From JAUNSR01 sp036655355 (GTDB taxonomy: Bacteria > Bacteroidota > Bacteroidia > Bacteroidales > JAUNSR01), in the NCBI GenBank assembly GCA_036655355.1, contig JAVVQG010000020.1, forward strand, positions 1 through 33,829: a DNA stretch of 33,829 nucleotides, read 5' to 3'. The position numbers were made by a program, and so were the translations under genes. How positions within the stretch are numbered: the first letter of the stretch is position 1; each line of letters starts with the position of its first letter. This document shows positions 1 to 7,783 of this stretch, one piece after another. The notes beneath the pieces were generated by a model. The model saw only the letters and a list, made by a program, of their open reading frames with translations, ran no database searches and was not told the DNA's origin.

Positions 1-85
1 GACGTTAGGAGTGATTTTTCCCAATCTCTCCCCCCAACTTTTACTGGTGAGCCGTTTTAATTGCATACATAAATACGTATGCGAT

Positions 86-523
86 ATGAAAGAGGAAAAT
101 AGATTACCGGGATCCGGCGTCAATGAGGAATTTCTGTTTGCCTATGAGAGTGCATTCTCCGTCGCCGAAACGATGAATCGTATCGAGCACCTTCTGAAAG
201 CTGCCGGAACGCCAATATTTGCAAAGTTCGATCACGGGTTAAACGCAAAAGAGGTGTCGTTGGAACTCAGACCGACACAGGTGATTGTATTCGGTTCGCC
301 TCAGGTGGGAACGTTTCTGATGCAGCAGGAGCAAAGTTTTTCGATTGAATTGCCGTTGAAGATTGCCGTTTGGGAGGATAAATCGGGAAGTGTATGGATT
401 GCTTTTCCTCGAATGAACATACGGGCTGAAGCTTATGGCCGACTGACGGAGAATCCCATCATTGCCAAGATGGATTCGTTGTTGCAGAATCTGGCACGGA
501 AGGCGGGAGATGTGTATTCATAG
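86..523 (+). CDS. DUF302 domain protein
   Basis: The frame is open from position 11, but the ATG at 86 gives a 145-residue protein that starts just ahead of the conserved domain, so I prefer it. The protein matches the DUF302 family across its length: an opening helix with SVAETMNRIEHLLKAAG, then FAKFDHGLNAKEVSLELRPT, FGSPQVGTFLMQ, and LPLKIAVWEDKSGSVWIAF near the end. DUF302 proteins are small alpha-beta proteins of unknown biochemical role. I see no convincing signal peptide with the 86 start, so it is probably cytoplasmic. It stands alone on the plus strand, tail to tail with the acyl-CoA dehydrogenase operon and separated from it by a strong hairpin. Family assignment is fairly sure; function is unknown. 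Confidence 0.85.
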   Translation: MKEENRLPGSGVNEEFLFAYESAFSVAETMNRIEHLLKAAGTPIFAKFDHGLNAKEVSLELRPTQVIVFGSPQVGTFLMQQEQSFSIELPLKIAVWEDKSGSVWIAFPRMNIRAEAYGRLTENPIIAKMDSLLQNLARKAGDVYS

Positions 524-530
524 GCATAAA

Positions 531-566
531 AAAATGTCTCGGAACGATATCGCTCCGAGACATTTT
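531..566. terminator. Bidirectional intrinsic terminator
   Basis: The arms 531-543 (AAAATGTCTCGGA) and 554-566 (TCCGAGACATTTT) are perfect complements with a 10-base loop that can pair further. Runs of A and T at the two ends supply a U tract in either direction. It lies between convergent genes, so it can end both the DUF302 transcript and the etf-acyl-CoA dehydrogenase operon. Confidence 0.85.
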
Positions 567-584
567 TTATAATAGAGTCTATTC

Positions 585-2327
585 TTACTCCTCTAGAATA
601 GCTTCAGGTTCCTCAACTTTTGTTCCGCAATGGTAGAATGCCAGTTGGTCAGGGTTGATGCTGCGAATCATCTTCATGTTCTTCGCTACCTCCCCTTGTG
701 TATAATTCACATACACTTCCAACGAGTTCCGGAACGACGACTCTTCATTGGCCGCTTCAAGCAAAAGGTAAGACATGATCAGATATCCTGCCATCTCTAC
801 CATTCTGCGTGCATGGAAGTCAATAAACTCATTGTTTTTAGTATCTGTTACTTCAGTAACCGCTTTTTCGTAAAGATCGGTAAGGCCGATCAGTTTCTGA
901 CGTATCGCTGCAAGTTCCGGTTTAACCTCCTGCTCCTGATAAGTACGAAGCTGAGTCAAGTAGGTTCCCGTTGTGACGTGACGTATCGCCGCAACCACCT
1001 GCAACTGGGTCGTACCTTCATAAATAGAGGTGATACGTGCATCGCGATAGATGCGTTCGCATGCATAATCTTTCATGAATCCCGATCCACCGTGGATTTG
1101 GATTGCATCGTACGCATTCTGGTTGGCGTATTCACTTGACAAACCTTTAGCAAGCGGCGTGAAGGCATCCGCCAGTTTGGAATACTTCTTCATCTCCGTA
1201 CGTTCTTCGGGAGTGAGTTTGCGTTCGCGTTGTATGTCTTCCAACACTTTGTACATGTCTACATAACGGGCCGTTTCGTAAAGAAGACAGCGAGAAGCAT
1301 CCAGTTTTCCTTTCATTACCGACAGGATTTCCTGTACTGCCGGAAAATGAATGATGGCTTTTCCGAACTGAATACGATCTTTCGCATAGGCAAGCGCTTC
1401 GTTGAAAGCTGCCTGAGAAAGGCCGACCGATTGAGCGGCGATGCCTAGACGGGCACCATTCATCAGTGCCATAACGTATTTGATCAGTCCTAATTTGCGA
1501 TCGCCGCATAACTCAGCTTTTGCATTCTTGTAAACCAGTTCGCAGGTCGGAGAACCTTTGATCCCCATCTTATTTTCGATACGGCGAACATTAACCCCTC
1601 CGTTTTTCTTGTCATAGATAAACATTGAAAGTCCGCGTCCGTCTTTCGTCCCCTCTTCCGAGCGGGCGAGTACCAGGTGGATATCGGCATCGCCGTTGGT
1701 AATGAAGCGTTTTACGCCATTCAGGTACCAACATTGATCCGCTTCACTGTATGTTGCTTTCAGCATCACCGACTGTAGGTCGGAGCCGGCATCCGGTTCA
1801 GTAAGGTCCATTGACATTGTTTCCCCTTCGCATACGCGTGGAATGAATTTCAGACGTTGTTCTTCCGATCCGAATTCATATAATGTTTCGGCACAATCCT
1901 GTAAACCCCAAAGGTTTTCAAATCCGGCATCGGCCCGGGAAACCATATCGGCTGCCATGATATAGGGAACGATCGGGAAGTTAAGACCGTTATAGCGGCG
2001 TGGCATCGCCATACCCATCAATCCCGCCTTACGGGCCGCGTCCAGGTTGGCGGCCGTACCTTCGGCATATTTTACGCGGTTATTGATTACCTGGGGACCT
2101 TCATGATCTACATGCTCCGCATTCGGAGCTACGATATCGCCACAAATCTCACCTACGATCTCAAGTACTTTGTCATAACTGTCCATTGCATCCTCGAAAT
2201 CGAGAGGTGCATAATCGTATGTCTCTTTTTCTGTATAGTTTCGCTCTTTCAGTTCAACGATCCGTTTCATGAGCGGATGGTTGAGGTGGAACTTCAGTTC
2301 CGGTGTATCGGTATAAAAATTAGCCAT
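585..2327 (-). CDS. Acyl-CoA dehydrogenase (long form with C-terminal extension)
   Basis: This 580-residue flavoprotein should oxidise an acyl-CoA to the 2-enoyl-CoA and pass electrons to the ETF encoded just upstream. Visible motifs are LTEPDAGSD (about 175-183, flavin and substrate region), the helical-domain segment DRIQFGKAIIHFPAVQ (about 317-332), IHGGSGFMKDYACERIYRDAR (411-431) and IYEGTTQLQ with the expected catalytic base Glu437. About 130 residues follow the catalytic Glu, which marks the roughly 580-600-residue subfamily rather than the 380-residue short-chain enzymes. It is the last gene of etfB-etfA-acd, 3 bases after etfA, so the three are surely co-transcribed. Substrate chain length cannot be read from the sequence. 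Both beta-oxidation and a crotonyl/butyryl-CoA reaction are possible. Confidence 0.93.
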   Translation of the reverse strand: MANFYTDTPELKFHLNHPLMKRIVELKERNYTEKETYDYAPLDFEDAMDSYDKVLEIVGEICGDIVAPNAEHVDHEGPQVINNRVKYAEGTAANLDAARKAGLMGMAMPRRYNGLNFPIVPYIMAADMVSRADAGFENLWGLQDCAETLYEFGSEEQRLKFIPRVCEGETMSMDLTEPDAGSDLQSVMLKATYSEADQCWYLNGVKRFITNGDADIHLVLARSEEGTKDGRGLSMFIYDKKNGGVNVRRIENKMGIKGSPTCELVYKNAKAELCGDRKLGLIKYVMALMNGARLGIAAQSVGLSQAAFNEALAYAKDRIQFGKAIIHFPAVQEILSVMKGKLDASRCLLYETARYVDMYKVLEDIQRERKLTPEERTEMKKYSKLADAFTPLAKGLSSEYANQNAYDAIQIHGGSGFMKDYACERIYRDARITSIYEGTTQLQVVAAIRHVTTGTYLTQLRTYQEQEVKPELAAIRQKLIGLTDLYEKAVTEVTDTKNNEFIDFHARRMVEMAGYLIMSYLLLEAANEESSFRNSLEVYVNYTQGEVAKNMKMIRSINPDQLAFYHCGTKVEEPEAILEE

Positions 2328-2330
2328 GAT

Positions 2331-3350
2331 TTACTTCGAGTTCTTTTTGTAATACTTGATAAGTTTAGGAACCACTTCTTCAACGGTACCGGTAATCACC
2401 ACATCCGCAATCTTATTGATCGGTGCCTGCGGGTCGTTGTTGATCGCGATGATCATGGCGCTTTCCTGCATACCGGCGATGTGCTGGATTTGTCCCGAGA
2501 TACCACAGGCGATGTACAATTTCGGACGTACTGTGATTCCCGTTTGTCCGATCTGTCGTTCGTGTTCGCAGAATCCCGCATCTACAGCGGCACGTGAAGC
2601 ACCCACTTCGGCATTCAGTGTACCGGCAAGTTTGTACAACAGGTCGAATCCCTCTTTGGATCCAACACCGTAGCCCCCCGCTATGATGATAGGAGCACCT
2701 TTGATGTTCACCTTTGATTTTTCCATGTGGCGTTCTAGCACCTCGATGGCAAAATCTTCATCGTTCACATACTTGTGTGCGTCCAAACGAACTACTTCGC
2801 CTTTGTGAGCGGGATTAAAGATCTCTTTCTTCATCACCCCTTCGCGAACGGTAGCCATTTGCGGACGGCATTCCGGATTAACGATCGTTGCAACGATGTT
2901 GCCTCCGAAAGCCGGACGGATCTGATAAAGCAGATCCTGGTACTTTTTATTCTCTTTTTTCTCTTCGTGATCTCCGATTTCAAGCGATGTGCAATCGGCT
3001 GTCAGACCGCTGTGCAATGCAGAGGAAACACGTGGTCCGAGGTCGCGACCGATAGAAGTAGCTCCCATCAGGCAGATCTGAGGCTTCAGTTCTTTGAAAA
3101 GATTGATTAACACGGAGGAGTGAGGGAGGGAGGTGTAAGGGGTAAGACGCGGGTCTTCCACCAAATATACCGTATCCGCTCCGTATGGGAATATTTGTAC
3201 CGGCACATCTTCCAGACCGTCACCCACGACAAGGGCTTCAAGTTTACAGTTGAGTTGATTGGCGAGAGAGCGGCCTTTGGTGAGAAGTTCAAGACTGACG
3301 TCACTGATGATGCCATCTTCGATCTCGCAATATACGAATAGATTATTCAT
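2331..3350 (-). CDS. etfA: Electron transfer flavoprotein alpha subunit
   Basis: The 339-residue protein is the FAD-carrying subunit of the ETF heterodimer, which takes electrons from the acyl-CoA dehydrogenase. The C-terminal FAD domain is clear: GASRAAVDAGF (250-260), QIGQTG (266-271), the ETF-alpha signature YIACGISGQIQHIAGM (279-294) and AINNDPQAPI (302-311). The N-terminal half has the expected Rossmann-like ETF fold. A short charged insert (about 127-137, HDHEEKKENKK-like) sits in a loop and is probably harmless. It starts two bases after etfB ends and stops three bases before the dehydrogenase, so translation is likely coupled. Confidence 0.95.
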   Translation of the reverse strand: MNNLFVYCEIEDGIISDVSLELLTKGRSLANQLNCKLEALVVGDGLEDVPVQIFPYGADTVYLVEDPRLTPYTSLPHSSVLINLFKELKPQICLMGATSIGRDLGPRVSSALHSGLTADCTSLEIGDHEEKKENKKYQDLLYQIRPAFGGNIVATIVNPECRPQMATVREGVMKKEIFNPAHKGEVVRLDAHKYVNDEDFAIEVLERHMEKSKVNIKGAPIIIAGGYGVGSKEGFDLLYKLAGTLNAEVGASRAAVDAGFCEHERQIGQTGITVRPKLYIACGISGQIQHIAGMQESAMIIAINNDPQAPINKIADVVITGTVEEVVPKLIKYYKKNSK

Positions 3351-3352
3351 GG

Positions 3353-4225
3353 TTATCCGATGGTATGATTGGTAATTAATTCAATAACGAGTTCTTCGAT
3401 CTCCTGATCTGAAGCACTCAATTTCTTGCTTTCTTTTGCTTGGAACACAACGTTCTCGATCTTTTTTACTTTGGTCGGAGAACCGGAAAGGCCGCAGTCT
3501 GTGAGGTTGGCGTCCACATCTTTCGTGTTCCATTCATTGAGGTTCAGATCTGCGCGATCTTTAAAGATATTGATATAGTCGTCGCCGATATTCACTTGTT
3601 CGCTTACCGTGCGGGCGTGTTTGTATTTCTGAAGCAGTTTCGCGTTACGCGGTCTGCAGTCGTCCGCACTTCCGTTTACGGTGATTAAGACAGGGAATTT
3701 CGCTTTTACGATTTCAACTCCTCTTTCGAGTCTCCGTTTGATTGTGATATCGTGATCCGTAACCTCTAGGATTTCTTCGGCATAAGTGACTTGTGGGATT
3801 CCCAATTTTTCAGCCACCTGCGGTCCCACCTGAGCGGTATCGCCGTCGATAGCCTGTCGGCCGCCAAGGATAATATCGAAATCGCCCATTTTCCGGATGG
3901 CACACGCCAAGGCATAGGATGTCGCCAATGTGTCGGCACCGGCAAAAGCCCGGTCTGTTAATAAGACGCCACCGTCTGCGCCGCGGAATAAACCTTCACG
4001 AATGATATCTGCTGCACGGGGAGGTCCCATGGTCAACAATTGTATGGTAGAGCCCGGATTATTTTCTTTTAGCTGCAGCGCCTGTTCAAGGGCATTCAGG
4101 TCTTCAGGATTGAAGATTGCCGGCAGTGCGGCGCGGTTTACAGTACCGTCGGCTTTCATTGCATCTTTTCCGACGTTACGTGTATCGGGTACTTGTTTGG
4201 CAAGTACGATCATTTTTAAACTCAT
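3353..4225 (-). CDS. etfB: Electron transfer flavoprotein beta subunit
   Basis: This 290-residue protein is the partner of EtfA. It begins LKMIVLAKQVPDTRNV, as ETF-beta proteins do, and carries GGRQAIDGDTAQVGP at 121-135, the loop that holds AMP in housekeeping ETFs and a second FAD in electron-bifurcating ETFs. The wording of this loop looks to me more like bifurcating ETFs of anaerobes than mitochondrial-type ETFs, but that is inference. The segment VLITVNGSADDCRPRN (about 184-199) fits the ETF-beta family. It is somewhat longer than the usual 250-265 residues. It is the first gene of the operon. The ATG at 4225 is used; an in-frame Met four codons later is an alternative. Confidence 0.95.
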   Translation of the reverse strand: MSLKMIVLAKQVPDTRNVGKDAMKADGTVNRAALPAIFNPEDLNALEQALQLKENNPGSTIQLLTMGPPRAADIIREGLFRGADGGVLLTDRAFAGADTLATSYALACAIRKMGDFDIILGGRQAIDGDTAQVGPQVAEKLGIPQVTYAEEILEVTDHDITIKRRLERGVEIVKAKFPVLITVNGSADDCRPRNAKLLQKYKHARTVSEQVNIGDDYINIFKDRADLNLNEWNTKDVDANLTDCGLSGSPTKVKKIENVVFQAKESKKLSASDQEIEELVIELITNHTIG

Positions 4226-4293
4226 GGTAAAAGGATTATAATAAATTGATTAAAATTCGTTTATCAGATAACGTGATTGATATTAGAAGCGCC

Positions 4294-4323
4294 CAAATTA
4301 GTTTTTTGAAATTAATTATCCAA
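4294..4323 (-). promoter_or_regulatory. Candidate promoter of the etfB-etfA-acd operon
   Basis: Read on the minus strand there is TTG at 4323-4321, 20 bases, then TAATTTG at 4300-4294. This approximates the Bacteroidetes pattern (TTTG, about 19-20 bases, TAnnTTTG) but lacks one base in the -7 box. It would give a leader of roughly 60 bases. The match is imperfect, so confidence is low. The rest of the 216-base AT-rich gap shows nothing clear. Confidence 0.3.
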
Positions 4324-4441
4324 CAATTAAGAAAAGAAAAACAACACGAATTATCAAAAAATGTGCAATAACATTATTCTATAAACATTACAAAGTGCGC
4401 AACTGTTATATTCTAAACCTTACCAATTAAAATATTCGAGT

Positions 4442-4825
4442 ATGAAATTGTATGCTGTTTCTTTTGTTTCAAAAGATGGAAAAGACTCCTATACTCCCAA
4501 ACATACCTACGTGGGAGCGGATAAAGAGAAAGCAATAGAAGAAGCGGATAAACTTCGCCATCAGGCTAGCTTATACCCTCAATATGCGCATGATTATAAT
4601 GTGACGATTCTGGATCCGACGGGTACCATGATCTATTCGCATCCTTTCATTTTAACTCCGGAGGAGAATAAACACGATTTGGAAAGACAGGCCAAATGGG
4701 ATAAGGAGCAAAAGCGCGATGCGGAATTAAAGAATGAGAAAGCGCACTTGAAAGAGGAGTCTATGAAAGATCATAAAGCGGAAGCCGATAAAAAATCCGC
4801 TGAGGAAAAATGGAGTGAAAAATAA
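4442..4825 (+). CDS. Small charged protein, tandem paralogue 1 (unknown function)
   Basis: This 127-residue protein has no signal peptide or membrane segment. The N-terminal 75 residues form a compact domain: MKLYAVSFVSKDGKDSYTP, TYVGADKEKAIEEADKLRH, DYNVTILDPTGTMIYSHPF. The last 45 residues are almost all Lys, Glu, Asp, Ala and Arg, and should form a long charged helix or coiled coil. The next gene (4861) encodes a shorter relative that aligns from the first residue to the WDKE motif with one gap. The two lie 35 bases apart and share a terminator. I do not recognise a family. The alternating hydrophobic strands and the YVG-D/N-K turn suggest a small alpha-beta fold. Reality as a gene is well supported by the paralogue. 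Confidence 0.8.
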   Translation: MKLYAVSFVSKDGKDSYTPKHTYVGADKEKAIEEADKLRHQASLYPQYAHDYNVTILDPTGTMIYSHPFILTPEENKHDLERQAKWDKEQKRDAELKNEKAHLKEESMKDHKAEADKKSAEEKWSEK

Positions 4826-4860
4826 ACTTATCGTGTAAACGGTTATAAAATAGAATCATT

Positions 4861-5145
4861 ATGAAATTATACACAGTTTCTTTTATTTCAAAGAAAAATC
4901 CGGACGAAATATTTACTCCCGAAGATTCATATGTTGGGGACAATAAGGATCGCGCACACGAAGTAGCGGAGGAGTTTCGTCACAATGTGAAGCGTTTTGC
5001 AGCCTATGCGGCAGATTATGATGTCTGTGTGGTGGATAAAACCGGAGCGGTATTGTACAGTCAGCCATTCGTGAAAGTTCAGGAACCTGAAAAACAGGTT
5101 GGAGAACGGCGCGAAGCGTGGGATAAGGAGAAAAAGAGTGAGTAA
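4861..5145 (+). CDS. Small charged protein, tandem paralogue 2 (unknown function)
   Basis: This 94-residue protein is a relative of the one just upstream. Shared segments are MKLYxVSFxSK, the YVG turn followed by a K-rich helix, the AxxYDV-like strand, DxTGxxxYSxPF and a terminal AWDKEKK that aligns with KWDKEQK in the first copy. It lacks the extra 30-residue charged tail. It appears cytoplasmic. The pair probably arose by local duplication and then diverged to roughly one-third to one-half identity. Function is unknown; the tandem arrangement suggests they may form a heteromer, which is only a guess. Confidence 0.8.
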   Translation: MKLYTVSFISKKNPDEIFTPEDSYVGDNKDRAHEVAEEFRHNVKRFAAYAADYDVCVVDKTGAVLYSQPFVKVQEPEKQVGERREAWDKEKKSE

Positions 5146-5159
5146 AAAGGAGAAATAAA

Positions 5160-5191
5160 AAAGAGGTCGGGATGATATTCCCGACCTCTTT
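5160..5191. terminator. Bidirectional intrinsic terminator
   Basis: The arms 5160-5172 (AAAGAGGTCGGGA) and 5179-5191 (TCCCGACCTCTTT) are perfect complements around the 6-base loop TGATAT. It sits between the convergent small-protein pair and the beta-barrel gene, three bases from the latter's stop codon, and can serve both. Confidence 0.85.
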
Positions 5192-5194
5192 GTC

Positions 5195-6049
5195 TTAGAA
5201 GATATAAGCAAATCCTATATTCGCATAGATAGGATACATGTTAAACGTAATTGTTTCGAAACTCGATTTAAAGACCGGTACAAATCCCCATGTCAAATCG
5301 GTATAGAAGCTAAGGTGTTTATAGGCCTGCCATTGTGCACCGATCTGTGCACCCACCTGAATGTTTCTCAAATCTTTAGAGAAATCGTAGGTAGCGGTTG
5401 TTTCTCCCTCAAAAATCACTTTGTTTCCTGTGGGATCTCCTTCGCGTAAATATCCGTTGTAAACGGATCCGCTAAATTGACCTTTCATCAGATAGGAGAA
5501 AAATCCCCCCGCCTGAATTTCCCATCTCGGAGAGAGTTTCATAATCCCCATTACCGGAATGGAAAGGTAGGAATTCTGAACATCGGTTGTTACGTTTCCT
5601 GTCCAGTAACCCTCCATCATACCCCCATCTTCAGCAATCATTTTCATGCCGTAGTTTTTTACGCGGGCGTCCGTTTTCATTCCTTTGCTTTCAAAACGCA
5701 ATCCAAGCAAAATCCCGTAGCGTTTATCAATCCATTTTACGATATCGCCTTCTACGGCAATCTGCAAGGTGGGGTCGTAGCTATTGATCTCTCTGATTTC
5801 AGCAGGGAGTGGTACCGGAGCGATTCCTCCGATATTGAATCCTGCTTTCAAACGGTATTCTAACCCTCGTAGGTAGGACCAACGTAAGCCTTCAGTTTCT
5901 GCATCCACAGAGGCTGTTTTGTCGCGAAAAGGATTGAAAGAGATGTTCTTGAAGAATCCACTTTTCTCTGCCGCAACGGATGTGTTCGTTGAAAACGTTA
6001 CAAAAGAGAGCGTAAGCAGTCCCGAATATAGTAGCTTTTTTAGTTGCAT
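5195..6049 (-). CDS. Outer-membrane beta-barrel protein (PorT / OMP_b-brl_2 type)
   Basis: This 284-residue protein begins with a signal peptide (about MQLKKLLYSGLLTLSFVTF to SVAA, cleavage near residue 27). The remainder is a run of alternating-residue beta strands, such as YRLKAGFNIGGIAPV, YGILLGLRFESKGMKT, YLSIPVMGIMKL and IQVGAQIGAQWQAYKHLSFYTDLTWGF. It ends IYANIGFAYIF, with the C-terminal Phe typical of outer-membrane barrels. The 8-10-strand size fits the PorT-like family common in Bacteroidetes. It follows a PCMD lipoprotein gene on the same strand by 79 bases, so the two probably form an operon. The same kind of pairing recurs in the plus-strand cluster at 13834-17012. The ligand or partner is unknown. 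Confidence 0.85.
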   Translation of the reverse strand: MQLKKLLYSGLLTLSFVTFSTNTSVAAEKSGFFKNISFNPFRDKTASVDAETEGLRWSYLRGLEYRLKAGFNIGGIAPVPLPAEIREINSYDPTLQIAVEGDIVKWIDKRYGILLGLRFESKGMKTDARVKNYGMKMIAEDGGMMEGYWTGNVTTDVQNSYLSIPVMGIMKLSPRWEIQAGGFFSYLMKGQFSGSVYNGYLREGDPTGNKVIFEGETTATYDFSKDLRNIQVGAQIGAQWQAYKHLSFYTDLTWGFVPVFKSSFETITFNMYPIYANIGFAYIF

Positions 6050-6128
6050 AGCATTTCTTAATTAGCATTCGTTCAGTCAAATAAATTATGATCTGAGATG
6101 AACGAATCGATGTGATTTAAAGAAGTAA

Positions 6129-7223
6129 TTAATTTTCGCAAATCAGTTCAACCTCATCTACGATCAGCGTACTGCCTACGGCACCTTCAAAATAGGCACC
6201 ATCCAGACTTGATGAAAATACAATCGCCATGTTGTATTTGAAGTCTTTCAATTTTATTTCGTCAATCACTTTTCCCTCTTTATAAACGAAAGGAATGTTG
6301 AATGGCGTATATCTTGTTTTGGGTGTGTGGTCTTCCAGACGAGCAATCGCAATGATATTCTCCGCGGTGAGCGAATTGGCACCGTTTAACATCGGGATTT
6401 CAGGGGTCGGTTCATAGAACACGGCGTAAATATCCGGTTTGTCGATTCTGTCGGGATCCACTTTGTTGCTTTTATTTGTGAACACTTCGCCCGGAGTGTA
6501 TTTATACCACCCTTTCAATCGGGTTGGTTTTTGTGCAAACGGTGTTCCGAACAGGGTTGCCGTCAAAGCATCACCCATTGCGCTACTCATATTGAATTTG
6601 CCGATGAACAGGTTTCCGGCCGCAATCGGTTTACCCGCAAGCGCACCTACTTTGCCCGTACTTCTTGTAATCAGGCACGCCGCATTCCCGGCTACCCCAT
6701 TCGGCTCAACCAATGTCGGGTAATCCTCCCATGATGCATTGAAGTTCGTTAGTTTAAATCCGGGGTTTCCGGTCGCCCAAATAAACATGGTATCCGTGGC
6801 TCCGATTTCGTAGAATTCGTAATATTTATTCTTGATTGAATCTTTGATGCGGAAGTGTTCAAAACTGTATCTGTTTTTGGCTTCATCCAAGCTGAAACGT
6901 ACGTCATAGGTTTTACTCCAATTTCCGTCCTGTGATTTTACAGTATATTTTTGAGCTGAAGTAAAATCGCGTACGGTTCCGCTAGCAGGCGTAATCGTTG
7001 CTCCTTCTGTCAACTCAAACTCCGGTGCCAAGGCGGTAAGATCAATAAACGGTTTCGCTAGAAAAGTGATTCTGTCGTTTTCAATGATCGGGTCGCCTTT
7101 TAAATTCTCATTGTCTAAGAAGACACTAATGATATCACATTCGGCATTCAGAGGCTCTTCCTGGATACAGGAAATGCTTAGGAAAATGAGGGAGAGACAA
7201 CAAATCGCTTTGTTAAATTTCAT
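6129..7223 (-). CDS. PCMD-domain surface lipoprotein
   Basis: This 364-residue protein has a lipoprotein signal (LSLIFLSISC, lipid Cys19). Residues about 30-110 form an Ig-like domain with ITPASGTVRDFTSAQKYTV and GNWSKTYDVRF, the usual N-terminal module of PCMD proteins. Residues about 120-364 match the putative carbohydrate-metabolism domain (PCMD): AAGNLFIGKF, PTRLKGWYKYTPGE and the closing GSTLIVDEVELI. Those three segments recur in the plus-strand PCMD proteins of this window. PCMD folds resemble carbohydrate-binding modules, but no enzymatic role is established that I know of. It is first in a two-gene operon with the beta-barrel gene at 5195 and is divergent from the DUF4493 cluster. 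Confidence 0.85.
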   Translation of the reverse strand: MKFNKAICCLSLIFLSISCIQEEPLNAECDIISVFLDNENLKGDPIIENDRITFLAKPFIDLTALAPEFELTEGATITPASGTVRDFTSAQKYTVKSQDGNWSKTYDVRFSLDEAKNRYSFEHFRIKDSIKNKYYEFYEIGATDTMFIWATGNPGFKLTNFNASWEDYPTLVEPNGVAGNAACLITRSTGKVGALAGKPIAAGNLFIGKFNMSSAMGDALTATLFGTPFAQKPTRLKGWYKYTPGEVFTNKSNKVDPDRIDKPDIYAVFYEPTPEIPMLNGANSLTAENIIAIARLEDHTPKTRYTPFNIPFVYKEGKVIDEIKLKDFKYNMAIVFSSSLDGAYFEGAVGSTLIVDEVELICEN

Positions 7224-7783
7224 ATATATTATACTTAGTTATTTAAATACGATTGAATTTCAGGTGTTTAATGGGGGCGAAGTTAATCAAATTAATGATA
7301 AAACCCATAATTCGGTTTTCCGGAGGGGCACGATGCGTTTCAACATTCACTCAAAACCTGCAATTGTTCAATGAAATTGCTCTAATCATCTATCTTTTAC
7401 TGCACAACGAAGCAGTAATAGCGGGTGTGTTTCTTAGCTCTTTTTTAGAGCTATTTTCTGCTTCGGAGGATCGGATATTAGATAGAATCCACACTAAAAA
7501 TAAGTTAAAAAATACAGAATTGAATTATTGTAAGATACGAGTTGTCGGATGTTTTTATTCCTTTGTGTGAAATTATGGAAAAATAGGTGTATTTTATTTG
7601 AATTTCAATTATCTGAAAATATGCCTGTTGAGGTGCTTGTTGTTTGGTTCGGGGATGTTTTAAGAACAGACTCAGATCGCCCTTTGTTACACGGTTATTG
7701 TGGATTTGTTCTAAGTTGCGTTGTGTGTTAAAGAAAGATAGTGTCCCGCAGGTGCTAGTTATTAAAATCTAATTGTTAATTTA
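7224..7783. other. Divergent intergenic region, 560 bases, no gene seen
   Basis: This region separates the minus-strand PCMD-barrel pair from the plus-strand DUF4493 cluster and must hold both promoters. I found no perfect TAnnTTTG box on either strand. The open frames here (7253-7570, 7549-7731) have biased, low-complexity translations and no recognisable domain, so I do not call them. The notable content is a nested set of inverted repeats at 7397-7465, listed separately. Confidence 0.6.
7397..7465. repeat. Nested, competing inverted repeats
   Basis: Three pairings are visible: TTACTGC (7397-7403) with GCAGTAA (7412-7418); CGAAGCAG (7408-7415) with CTGCTTCG (7458-7465); and TAGCTCT (7435-7441) with AGAGCTA (7447-7453), followed by TTTT. 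The first two share bases 7412-7415, so they exclude each other. The third nests inside the second. This could be an attenuator-like switch or a protein-binding region. Which strand is transcribed here is not known. Confidence 0.5.

Noticed and set aside
630..1139. 169-codon open frame on the plus strand
   Set aside because: It is antisense to the acyl-CoA dehydrogenase, and the translation has no recognisable family.
7253..7570. 105-codon open frame in the divergent intergenic region
   Set aside because: There is no relative or domain. It runs through several inverted repeats and begins in the leader of the opposite-strand PCMD gene.
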